From an uncultured Alistipes sp. (GTDB taxonomy: Bacteria > Bacteroidota > Bacteroidia > Bacteroidales > Rikenellaceae): DNA of 64,000 nucleotides. The notes beneath the pieces were generated by a model. That model searched no databases, had not been told where the DNA came from, and saw nothing but the letters and a program-made list of their open reading frames with translations. The stretch lies in assembly GCA_900550375.1 (NCBI GenBank), contig URRP01000002.1, positions 1 to 64,000 of the forward strand. Direction: 5' to 3'. Position numbers and translations under genes: made by a program. Positions within the stretch are counted from its first letter, which is position 1; each line of letters opens with the position of its first letter. Of the stretch, positions 7,977-15,967 are shown piece after piece.

Positions 7977-10376
7977 TCAATCGAAGAAACCCTCTTCCTC
8001 CTCGGTATATCCCGACTGCTGCATCTGCTCCTCGCAGTCGTACTCCGTCACGCGTTCGGGACGGCGGAAGCGGTCCTGTTTGGAGATGCCGAGCGTCGGA
8101 TTCTTGTAGACGCTCGAGAAGAAGTCGCCCACGATCGGCAGGGCCATGATGCTGCCTTCGCCGCCGTAGGTCGGGTGTACCGACTGGTCTTCACCGCCCA
8201 CCCAAGCGCCCGCCACCAGCTTCGGGGCTACGCACATGAACCATGCGTCGCGGTTGCGCTGCGAGGTGCCGGTCTTGCCGCCCAGCTGGGCGTCGCCCAG
8301 ATCGAACTGCCACTTCAGACGGCCGGCCGTTCCGCTCGTCACCACACTCTGCAACATTGTGAGCATCGTGTAGGCCGTGCGCTCCGAGATCGCATCCTGC
8401 GATTCGGGGATGAAGGTGGCGATCAGGTTGCCCTGCCGGTCTTCGATGCGCGTCACGAAGATCGGGTCGGTATGCACGCCGCCGTTGGCGAAGGTGGTGT
8501 AGGCGCTCGCCATCTCGAAGACGCTCGACTCGGAAGTTCCCAGACAGAGCGCATAGACCGGATCGATGAATGAGCGGATGCCCATGTTGTGGATGAAGTC
8601 GGCCACTGCTTCGGGCTGTTTGGCCTGTTTCATGATCCATGCCGAGTAGTTGTTGCGGCTGCGTGCCAGACCCCATTTCAGGGGGTGCATCTCACCGTCG
8701 TAGACCACCTTGCTCGCCTCTTTGGGCGACCACGGCGTGCCGTTGCTCGTGTCGATCGTTACCGGCAGGTTGGGCACCGGCGTGCAGGGCGTCAGCCCCA
8801 GATGGTCGATGGCGAAGGTGTAGACGAAGGGTTTGATCGTCGAGCCGATCTGCCGCTTGCCCTGCTTGGCCATGTCGTATTTGAAATAGCGGAAATTGGG
8901 ACCGCCGACATAGGCTTTCACCCGTCCTGTCTGCGGCTCGATGGCCACGAATCCGGCGCGCATGATGCGTTTGTGGTGGAGGATCGAGTCGCGCGGCGAG
9001 AGGATCGTGTCGCGTTCGCCGCGGTAGGTGAAGACGCGCGTGGGGCACGGTGTGCGGAAGATCTTGTCGATTTCGGCTTCGCTGCGTCCCTCCTCCTTGA
9101 GGGCGCGGTAGCGGTCGGAGTAACGCATCGCCTGCCGCACGATCTTCTCGCGCTCTTCGGCCGACGTGTTCTGGAAGAGCACTTTGGTCGAGCGGTACTG
9201 GGCGTCCATCTTGGGCTGGATGACCGTGCGCAATTGTTTGAGCATCGCCTCTTCGGCGTATTGTTGCATCGTGGAGTTGATCGTGGTGTAGATTTTCAGA
9301 CCGTCCTTATAAATGTTGTAGGGCGTGCCGTCGGCCTTGCGGTTTTTGTGACACCAGCCGTAGAGCGGATTGTTCTCGTACTCCTTGAGGGCCTGTTCGT
9401 AGTCCCACTCCGTGTAGTAGTTCCGACGCTTGGGCGGCTGGGCGTTCATCACCTGCCGCAGCATTTCGCGGAAGTAGGTCGCCTGTCCGTCGTTGTGCGA
9501 AACGGGGCGGTAGTTGAGCGTGATGGGCAGCGCCGAGAGCGAGTCGCGCTCCGCACGTGTGATGGCACCCGCCTCGGCCATGCGTGCCAGCACCAGATTG
9601 CGCCGTGCCATCGCACTGTCGTAGTTGCGTACCGGCGAGTAGCGGGTCGGAGCGTTGACCACGCCCACCAGCATGGCCGCCTCCTGCAGGTTGATCTGGT
9701 CGGGCGTTTTGTTGAAGAAGGTGTGCGCCGCCGACTTGATGCCGTAGGCGTTCGATCCATACTCCACGATGTTGAGGTACATCGCGGCGATCTCCTCCTT
9801 GGTGTAGTTGTATTCGAGTTTGAGCGCCGTGATCCACTCCTTGAATTTCGAGAGCACGAGCTTTCCCTTACGCACCAGCGTGCTCTGGCGGCGCACCGTG
9901 TCGCGCGGGAAGAGATTCTTGGCCAGCTGCTGCGTGATGGTCGAACCGCCGCCCGCCGAACGATTTTGCAGCAGGATCGTCTTCACCCCCACGCGCACGA
10001 GTGAGGGGATGTCGATGCCCGAATGCGAGTCGAAGCGGGCGTCTTCGGTGGCGATGAGCGCTGCGACGATCGGCGGCACTTCGCGGCCGTCGATCGCGGT
10101 TCGGGTCACCGAGTCCGAAGCGAACAGCTCTTCGTATTGCACGTAGGAACGATTCTGCACGAAGAAGGACCCCAGCACCTTGCCGTCCTCGGAGTAGATC
10201 TCCGTGGCGATATTGCTGCGGGGGTTCTCCAGCTCCTCGAACGAAGGGATGCGTCCGAACAATCCCAGCGCCGTCAGCACGAGCATTACCAGCAGCAGAG
10301 CGAAGGGGGTGAGGGCCGCATACCACAGCCATTTCACGTAGTTGGAGGCAGGTGCGCCTTGCGTCTTCTTTTTCAC
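7977..10376 (-). CDS. Class A penicillin-binding protein 1A (transglycosylase/transpeptidase)
   Basis: Bifunctional peptidoglycan synthase of 799 residues. One N-terminal membrane helix spans about 17-40. The GT51 glycosyltransferase domain has catalytic Glu111 in ATEDARFDSHSGID, followed by GGSTITQQLAKNLFPR. The transpeptidase domain has STIK as the SxxK serine motif, SRNNYS (SxN) and KTGTSQ (KTG), so both activities look intact. The C-terminus is acidic (EEEEGFFD). A -7 box lies 28 bp upstream, and the GNAT gene follows at 39 bp. Confidence 0.95.
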   Translation of the reverse strand: MKKKTQGAPASNYVKWLWYAALTPFALLLVMLVLTALGLFGRIPSFEELENPRSNIATEIYSEDGKVLGSFFVQNRSYVQYEELFASDSVTRTAIDGREVPPIVAALIATEDARFDSHSGIDIPSLVRVGVKTILLQNRSAGGGSTITQQLAKNLFPRDTVRRQSTLVRKGKLVLSKFKEWITALKLEYNYTKEEIAAMYLNIVEYGSNAYGIKSAAHTFFNKTPDQINLQEAAMLVGVVNAPTRYSPVRNYDSAMARRNLVLARMAEAGAITRAERDSLSALPITLNYRPVSHNDGQATYFREMLRQVMNAQPPKRRNYYTEWDYEQALKEYENNPLYGWCHKNRKADGTPYNIYKDGLKIYTTINSTMQQYAEEAMLKQLRTVIQPKMDAQYRSTKVLFQNTSAEEREKIVRQAMRYSDRYRALKEEGRSEAEIDKIFRTPCPTRVFTYRGERDTILSPRDSILHHKRIMRAGFVAIEPQTGRVKAYVGGPNFRYFKYDMAKQGKRQIGSTIKPFVYTFAIDHLGLTPCTPVPNLPVTIDTSNGTPWSPKEASKVVYDGEMHPLKWGLARSRNNYSAWIMKQAKQPEAVADFIHNMGIRSFIDPVYALCLGTSESSVFEMASAYTTFANGGVHTDPIFVTRIEDRQGNLIATFIPESQDAISERTAYTMLTMLQSVVTSGTAGRLKWQFDLGDAQLGGKTGTSQRNRDAWFMCVAPKLVAGAWVGGEDQSVHPTYGGEGSIMALPIVGDFFSSVYKNPTLGISKQDRFRRPERVTEYDCEEQMQQSGYTEEEEGFFD

Positions 10377-10403
10377 GTTGCGTCAGCGGTTTTTGTCAAG
10401 GGA

Positions 10404-10411
10404 CAAAGGTA
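10404..10411 (-). promoter_or_regulatory. -7 box TACCTTTG for the PBP1A gene
   Basis: Minus-strand TAnnTTTG match just upstream of the PBP ATG at 10376, in a 47-bp gap. No clear -33 box. Confidence 0.45.
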
Positions 10412-10423
10412 CGAATTTTTAAT

Positions 10424-10867
10424 TTATTTAACGGCATCGATTTTCAGGACTCCGTTTTCATCGGCTATTTTCAGGATGCGTCGGCCCGCTATCCCCCTGT
10501 CGATGAAATTTACCTCGTAGAGTCCGTCGCCCAGTGCGGCCACTGCCGTCACTTCCGATACGTCGCTCGGTCCGTCCTGTGCGTCTGTGCGGAAGAGCCA
10601 TACCGCATACCCTTCGCCGTCGTATCCGTAGTTGTCGCTCAATTTCTTCAGCAGGCGGGCCGTGCAGCTCTTTTTCAGCAGCGGCTCGCAGTCCGTCGTC
10701 CCGAAGACGCAGCTTGCGTAGAAATCCTTTATGAAGCGAACGGCTTCGACCGAGTCCGTTTCGGACCGTTGCAGCGTTCTGTCGCTCGGCCGGCACTCCT
10801 GCGCCGATAAGGGGTGCAGTGCGTTTCCGGCTCCAAGTACGAATAACAGCAGGAGTACTTTTTTCAT
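10424..10867 (-). CDS. Secreted protein, possibly NTF2-like (DUF3828-type)
   Basis: 147 residues from the ATG at 10867. The start is chosen because MKKVLLLLFVLGAGNALHPLSAQ is a clean signal peptide with a cleavage site after SAQ; longer upstream frames lack this. The mature part (VRFIKDFYASCVFG, then alternating strands to VLKIDAVK) resembles small NTF2-fold DUF3828 proteins, but I cannot prove membership. Two cysteines, in ASCVFG and TTDCEP, could form a disulfide. It lies 10 bp downstream of the large metalloprotease/barrel gene, so both are likely one transcript and may work in the same periplasmic process. Confidence 0.75.
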   Translation of the reverse strand: MKKVLLLLFVLGAGNALHPLSAQECRPSDRTLQRSETDSVEAVRFIKDFYASCVFGTTDCEPLLKKSCTARLLKKLSDNYGYDGEGYAVWLFRTDAQDGPSDVSEVTAVAALGDGLYEVNFIDRGIAGRRILKIADENGVLKIDAVK

Positions 10868-10877
10868 TTTCAGTCGG

Positions 10878-13796
10878 TTAAAACGGCAGTCCCAGTGAGG
10901 CCGACCACCACATGCCGCCTTTGCTCGGGGCGTAGAACGACAGGCGCAGCGTCGAGGTGGCCGACGCAGGCTGGCGGAAGACGTTGAAGTCGAAGAGGAG
11001 GTCTCCGCCGTAGGAGTGGATGCGCCGTGTCTCGGTGCCTCCTTTTCGGTAGTTGAAGGCGTCGAACTGTCCGTAGTCGGCACCCAGATTCAGCCGGATG
11101 CGCTTGAAGTAGAGCACCGACCCGATGCCGCCCTCGGGATACCAGACGGGCAGCTGGTAGTCGAGCGACGCAGCGAAATAGTTGCGGCTGTTGATGTCGT
11201 TCGAATCGAATCCGCGCGGGATGAGCCGCGCCGATTTGTAGGAGAGGAACGACTCGCCCGCAGGGTTTTTGAATCCGCCGATCGAGGTCTGATAGGTGGC
11301 GGCTACCGTCAGCGAGTTGTGTGCCGCGAATCCCGGCGTGTAGAGTTTGCCGTAGACCGAGACGAGGTCGCTGAAGTGGTCGTTGGTAGGATTCAACGCA
11401 TAGTTGGCACTCAGCACGTAGCCGCGCGGCGTCACGAAGTCGCGGTGGGCGAGCTGTACGGAGCTGGAGTAGCCGATGCCGAAGGTGAGTTTGTGCAGTC
11501 CTTCGCGGTAGCCGATGTGCTGGAGGTTGGTGAAGCTGTGCGTCGTGTCGTCGTAGGTGAGTTTTCCGACGTTGGCCACCAGTCCGTTCGAGAAGTTCCA
11601 TGCGGCCGCGAGACTCAGCATCCGGGTGCGGTAGCCGGCGGCGAAGACCAGCGGCAGCGTGGCGCCCGCCGAGAGCGAGTAGTATTTGTCGGGAATAGGC
11701 TGCGGCTGGAGCTGTCCTGCCGCATAGATCACCTGATTGCCGCCGTAGGTACCTCCCACCTCGAGTTCGACGCCCAGCCCGTTGTAACGCAGGCTGCCCT
11801 TGACGACCGACCCCTCGGCGTGGTTCCACGCGTAGGAGAGATAGCTCTCGGCCGACGAGAGGAGGTTCTGCGAGACGAGCGTTACGCCCAGCTGTACGTC
11901 GATGTCGTGTTCGTCGACGAGTTTGAAGGGGTTGACCGCCACGGGCATCCAGCTGTGCACCTTGAACAGGTGCAGCGGCTTCGAGTAGCGGCGCGCGCGG
12001 TGGCGTGAGGCCGACGCTGCGGAGTCGGCCGCCGTGAAACGTACCGTATCGAGGTTCGCAACGGGCCATTTGCGGCGCGGCGGGTTGACGATGTTGTGCG
12101 GCAGACGCGAGGGCCGCACGGGATGGAGCGTGTCGATCGGCTGCCGTGCGGCGTGGTAGCCCTCGGCGTCGTAGGTGGTCATCAGGACGTTGCCCGCGCC
12201 GTCGGCCGACGGTGAGAACGATCCATAGGTCGAGGTCGAGAGCCGGTATTCGCGTCCCGAAGAGAGATCGTAGCAGTGCACCTCGTCGCGTCCCGAAGCG
12301 ATCGATCCGAAATAGAGCCGTCCGTCGCGGGCCGTCAGGTCGCTCAGTGTAACGTAGGCCCCTTCGGTCAGGTGCGCGGCCGTCCCGTCCGGTTCGATGC
12401 GGCCGAGCCACATCCCCGAGTCGTCGGTGGCCAGAAAATAGAGCCGTCCGGTGCGGTCGTCCCACGTCAGTCCGTGCAGTTCGGTCTGTGCCGGAGCTTC
12501 CCAGCGCTGCACGCCCGCCTCGCCCGTGACGGCGAAGCGCCCGTCGGGAGAGTATTCGACCCATGCCAGTCCCCGATCGGTCGGGGTGGGATAGAGTGCA
12601 TTGCGTCGTCCGTGCACGACCTTGGGTTTGCCGCGGTCGAGGTCCATATAGCAGAGCTGCGAGTTGACCCGCTGCTCGAAGAGCTTCGAACGCCGGTACT
12701 CCGTCCACCAGACCCGCCCGTCGGCGTAGGCCGGTCGTGTCGAGACGCTGCCCGTGTAGGCGACGGCGCGTTCGCGTCCCGAGTCGGCGTCGATGGTGAC
12801 GAAGCGTGTCGGGAGGTCGTAGTCGGTCTTGAGCGAGAGCACCCGCCGTGTGTCGAGCGCCAGCGGAAAGGCGTAGGTCGTATAGCTCTCCACGGGGGCT
12901 GCCGAGAGGTATCGCGACGAATTGCGCTGGGCCGGCAGGGCGTTCCAGTAGTAGTTCAACCCGTCGAAAGTCTCTGTGAAAAGTTTGCCCACGCCGGTCT
13001 TGTAGAATTTTTGCAGCGCGATCGACGTGGTGAAGATCATATAGGGGTTACGGACGCTGTACCACGCCACTTTGTCCCAGATGTTTTCGCGGTAGCGCAT
13101 ATCGGCGTAGGCGGCGATCTGGTAGCCCAGATGGTAGTGGTCGGGTACGTTGGTGCGGTACGAGCCGCAGAACCATTTATCGATATTGCGGCGGCTGCGG
13201 ATGCCGTCGCCGATGGCGCGGTACTCCATCGTGAACGAGGGTTGCAGCGCACGGCCGAACGACGACATTTGCGTCTCCATCTGCACGGCGTCGCCTTCGA
13301 TCAGCCAGATGGGAAGGAAGAGCAATCCCACGGTCGAACCCTGCTGTCCGAGGACGTAGCTCAGCCCCTTGATTACGCCGCGGTTGAGGTTGTTGTATTG
13401 TACGGCGTGACGGTATTCGTGCGCCACGAGCTGTTTGTACCACGGCATCGAGTAGCTGCCGATCGCGGGCGAGGTGAGGAATTCCACACGTTTGGGCAGC
13501 CACATCACCAGCCCGTTCGAACGGAAGTTCTCGGGATGCATGACGAAGGGAATCTTCAGCGGTCCGTGGCGGAACCCGTAACCGATCGAGGGACGTGCGG
13601 TTTCGATGAAATGAAGCGTGCGGCGGGCGATGGCGCTCGCCGTGTCGGGGAAGATGACCTGCACGTCGGGGGTGCGGATCGTCCGCCAATGCAGTGAGGC
13701 GGCGTCAGGCCCCCAGCTGTAATATTGCGCCCGTGCGAAGGAGGCGGTAAAAAGCAGTGCCGCCAGCAGCAGCGTATGTCGGAGTAGTCGGATCAA
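10878..13796 (-). CDS. Metalloprotease-like / beta-propeller / outer-membrane-barrel fusion protein
   Basis: 972-residue secreted protein with signal peptide MIRLLRHTLLLAALLFTASFARAQ. Residues about 35-270 look like a peptidase MA-like (gluzincin) domain: zinc motif HEYRH at 126-130 and a candidate third ligand Glu167 in WLIEGDA. Residues about 300-560 are WD40/TolB-like propeller repeats (DGRLYF, SPDGRFAVTG). From about 610 to the end the chain alternates amphipathic strands as in an outer-membrane beta-barrel and ends in Phe (SLGLPF). I infer an outer-membrane protein with a periplasmic or surface protease module. The substrate is unknown. It sits downstream of the SUI1-like gene and 10 bp before the small secreted gene. 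Confidence 0.85.
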   Translation of the reverse strand: MIRLLRHTLLLAALLFTASFARAQYYSWGPDAASLHWRTIRTPDVQVIFPDTASAIARRTLHFIETARPSIGYGFRHGPLKIPFVMHPENFRSNGLVMWLPKRVEFLTSPAIGSYSMPWYKQLVAHEYRHAVQYNNLNRGVIKGLSYVLGQQGSTVGLLFLPIWLIEGDAVQMETQMSSFGRALQPSFTMEYRAIGDGIRSRRNIDKWFCGSYRTNVPDHYHLGYQIAAYADMRYRENIWDKVAWYSVRNPYMIFTTSIALQKFYKTGVGKLFTETFDGLNYYWNALPAQRNSSRYLSAAPVESYTTYAFPLALDTRRVLSLKTDYDLPTRFVTIDADSGRERAVAYTGSVSTRPAYADGRVWWTEYRRSKLFEQRVNSQLCYMDLDRGKPKVVHGRRNALYPTPTDRGLAWVEYSPDGRFAVTGEAGVQRWEAPAQTELHGLTWDDRTGRLYFLATDDSGMWLGRIEPDGTAAHLTEGAYVTLSDLTARDGRLYFGSIASGRDEVHCYDLSSGREYRLSTSTYGSFSPSADGAGNVLMTTYDAEGYHAARQPIDTLHPVRPSRLPHNIVNPPRRKWPVANLDTVRFTAADSAASASRHRARRYSKPLHLFKVHSWMPVAVNPFKLVDEHDIDVQLGVTLVSQNLLSSAESYLSYAWNHAEGSVVKGSLRYNGLGVELEVGGTYGGNQVIYAAGQLQPQPIPDKYYSLSAGATLPLVFAAGYRTRMLSLAAAWNFSNGLVANVGKLTYDDTTHSFTNLQHIGYREGLHKLTFGIGYSSSVQLAHRDFVTPRGYVLSANYALNPTNDHFSDLVSVYGKLYTPGFAAHNSLTVAATYQTSIGGFKNPAGESFLSYKSARLIPRGFDSNDINSRNYFAASLDYQLPVWYPEGGIGSVLYFKRIRLNLGADYGQFDAFNYRKGGTETRRIHSYGGDLLFDFNVFRQPASATSTLRLSFYAPSKGGMWWSASLGLPF

Positions 13797-13855
13797 TTGT
13801 TAATTCTTTAATTTTTCGTTTTTAATCGACGGTCATCCGTATGCACGGATGACCG

Positions 13856-14209
13856 TCAACTCCCCGCCTTCTTGCAGCCGTACCCCGCCTTGAGCAGGAT
13901 CTCGACGATCCGGTCGCGGTGGTCGCCCTGAACGATGATCTCGCCCTCCTTGGCCGACCCGCCGACGCCGCAGCGCTGTTTGAGCATCCGCCCCAGCGCC
14001 TCCAAGTCGGCCGCCGTGCCGCGGAATCCCCGCACGAGCGTTACGACCTTGCCGGCGCGCTGCTTGCGGTCGAGCCATACGCGCAGCTCTTGCCGTGCGG
14101 GCGGCAGCGTGGGCTGCTCTTCGGCCTCGTCGGTCGCATATTGAAAATCGGGGTCGGTCGAATAGACCATTCCCAGCCGTGATTTCCAGTCGGAGGAGTC
14201 GTGTTTCAT
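13856..14209 (-). CDS. SUI1/eIF1-like translation factor (YciH family)
   Basis: 117 residues. The C-terminal SUI1 domain is clear: VVTLVRGFRG, then LKQRCGVGGSAKEGEIIVQGDH and RIVEILLKAGY. These bacterial proteins resemble eukaryotic eIF1 and are thought to affect start-codon fidelity or stress translation; their role in Bacteroidetes is not settled. The N-terminal 45 residues are polar and probably disordered. The start at 14209 is the first Met in frame. The metalloprotease/barrel gene follows 59 bp downstream on the same strand. Confidence 0.88.
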   Translation of the reverse strand: MKHDSSDWKSRLGMVYSTDPDFQYATDEAEEQPTLPPARQELRVWLDRKQRAGKVVTLVRGFRGTAADLEALGRMLKQRCGVGGSAKEGEIIVQGDHRDRIVEILLKAGYGCKKAGS

Positions 14210-14622
14210 GGTAATCGTTTATCTTATAATCGTTCGTATCGTTCGGACGGAGTATATCGTTCGGTCGAAGACCTCGTTCGCCGCGCATGGCTGCTTCGCG
14301 GACGTTGACATTCCCTCCCCTCTGTCCCCGCCCCTTACCTTCGCTTCGCTCGGCTTCTGCTGCGGCGCCTCGGCATCCCGCAAGCGGGTGTGCTCGGTTG
14401 GCGACGCAGTTGACAAAGGATGGGGCTTTGTCTGTTCTACGTTTTCGTTTTTATACTTTTTTGCCGGAGACGTTTCTCTGCCGCCGAGCCGGACTTCGAA
14501 AAAGCGGCGGTCTCGTTGCATTCCGACCGGTGACCGTTCGCTGCCCTCGCTCTCCGCCTGTCGAAAACGGTTGCAAGATCATCCTGAATTTCCAATCCGA
14601 ACGTCTTTTCGGGCGGTTTTGT
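14210..14622. other. Gene-free interval with a repeat-like block
   Basis: A gap of about 410 bp before the DUF4435 promoter. Around 14277-14312 it carries a variant of the 1007/1155 repeat core. The rest has open frames on both strands, but they are arginine/serine/proline-rich with no domain or plausible start. I see no promoter for the SUI1 gene here. Confidence 0.5.
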
Positions 14623-14653
14623 TTTGTGCAAAAGTAATAAAATATTATCTTTG
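14623..14653 (+). promoter_or_regulatory. Promoter of the DUF4435 gene (TTTG-N19-TATCTTTG)
   Basis: -33 TTTG at 14623-14626 and -7 TATCTTTG at 14646-14653, 19 bp apart: a full consensus match. The -7 box ends only 8 bp before the ATG at 14662, so the transcript should start within a few bases of the start codon. Confidence 0.8.
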
Positions 14654-14661
14654 GCCACAGT

Positions 14662-15723
14662 ATGAGCCGAAAATTCACAGATAAACTGGGCGGGTTGAAT
14701 CCGTTCAGCTCCCGATGCAAGGAGTTACCGAAGGCGCTGCCTGTCCATTCGTCGCAACGGCTCGTGCGGGTTTTCGTCGAGGGGTACGAGGATGTCGCCT
14801 TCTGGAGGGGTGTTTTCGATCGTTTCATCAACCCGTATCTGCGTTTCGAAATCTCGGTTCCTTCGCGCGAGGATCTGCCCAAGGGCAAGAAGGTGCTGCT
14901 CGGAATGATCCCGCAGGCGTCGGACGAACTGCTGCTGTGCGTCGACTCCGATTTCGATTACCTGTTCAACAGCGCGACCGAACAGTCGCGCGAACTGCTG
15001 GCGTGCGACCATATGTTCCACACCTACGCCTACGCGACGGAAAACTACCTCTGCTATGCGCCGTCGCTGCATAACGTCTGCGTGCGTGCCACGAAGAACG
15101 ATACGCGCATCTTCGATTTCGAGCGGTTTCTGGCCGACTATTCGCGCATCATCTACCCGCTCTTCGTCTGGTACGCCTACTCGGCGCAACAGGAGTCGGA
15201 ACACATCTTCACACTGGCCGATTTCAAGGCGTCGGTGCGCCTCAATTTCCTTGAGATCGAGCACAACGGACTGAGGACTTTGGCATGGCTGCGCCGCAAC
15301 GTCTCACGCCGCGATCAGACGCTTCGCGAACGCCATGCCGAGATGATCGAACCGATGCGCGCCTTCGCCGAAAAACTCTTCCGGCGGGGCGTGACGCCGG
15401 AGAACACCTATCTTTTCATGCACGGCCATACGCTGATGGACAATGTGGTGATCGTGCTGCTGAACACCGTCTGCGAAAAGCTGCGCGAACTGTCGATCGC
15501 CAAGATCACGGCCTCTTCGAAAAAAGGAGTGGCGCTCAAAAACGAGATGGCCAACTACACCAATTCGCTGCGGTCGATCCGCGACGTACTGCTCGACAAC
15601 GAAAACTATACCGATTGCTTCCTCTTCCGCCGTTTGCAGTGCGATATCGAACGCTATCTGCTGGGTGCGCTGGGCGAGAAGCGGATGCGCGAAGTCTTCG
15701 GCGACCGTCTGATGGCGATCTGA
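14662..15723 (+). CDS. DUF4435 (TOPRIM-like) protein, AriB-related
   Basis: 353 residues. TOPRIM-like acidic motifs are in place: Glu40 in VFVEGYEDVAFWR, Asp94/Asp96 in VDSDFDYL, and Glu126-Asn127 in YATENYL. DUF4435 proteins are predicted metal-dependent nucleases. One member, AriB, is the effector of the PARIS anti-phage system with the ATPase AriA. No ATPase is next to this gene, so a defence role is only a possibility. The C-terminal half is helical and basic. The predicted mRNA leader is 2-4 nt, making this an almost leaderless message; no other in-frame start precedes the VEGYED motif. Confidence 0.88.
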   Translation: MSRKFTDKLGGLNPFSSRCKELPKALPVHSSQRLVRVFVEGYEDVAFWRGVFDRFINPYLRFEISVPSREDLPKGKKVLLGMIPQASDELLLCVDSDFDYLFNSATEQSRELLACDHMFHTYAYATENYLCYAPSLHNVCVRATKNDTRIFDFERFLADYSRIIYPLFVWYAYSAQQESEHIFTLADFKASVRLNFLEIEHNGLRTLAWLRRNVSRRDQTLRERHAEMIEPMRAFAEKLFRRGVTPENTYLFMHGHTLMDNVVIVLLNTVCEKLRELSIAKITASSKKGVALKNEMANYTNSLRSIRDVLLDNENYTDCFLFRRLQCDIERYLLGALGEKRMREVFGDRLMAI

Positions 15724-15847
15724 CGAGCTTTGAAATCATGCGGCGGGTCTGATCCTCAGAGCCGTCTCCGATCCTTGTTTTTCTTCTTTTTCAGTCGGTT
15801 GCCGCGCTGCGGCTCCCTGCGGTCTCTGTGAAAAAAGGCGGAAAAGT

Positions 15848-15879
15848 TTTGTAAAAAAAATATTTTTTTTATAACTTGT
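15848..15879 (+). promoter_or_regulatory. Probable promoter of the Sel1/WG cluster
   Basis: TTTG at 15848-15851 and TAACTTGT at 15872-15879 (one mismatch to TAnnTTTG), 20 bp apart, in a very A/T-rich stretch. The leader would be about 80 nt. Confidence 0.45.
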
Positions 15880-15967
15880 CTGCAACGGGCCGCTTTCCCG
15901 CTCTATGAGCAGCTGCTTACCGAAAGGCCCTCTGCATTGCCTCTTCGTCAACCTAAACCCGACAGCC

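Noticed and set aside
14662..15723. Complete PARIS or OLD-type defence system
   Set aside because: Only the DUF4435 part is present; no ATPase or other defence gene lies next to it, so I report an orphan gene only.
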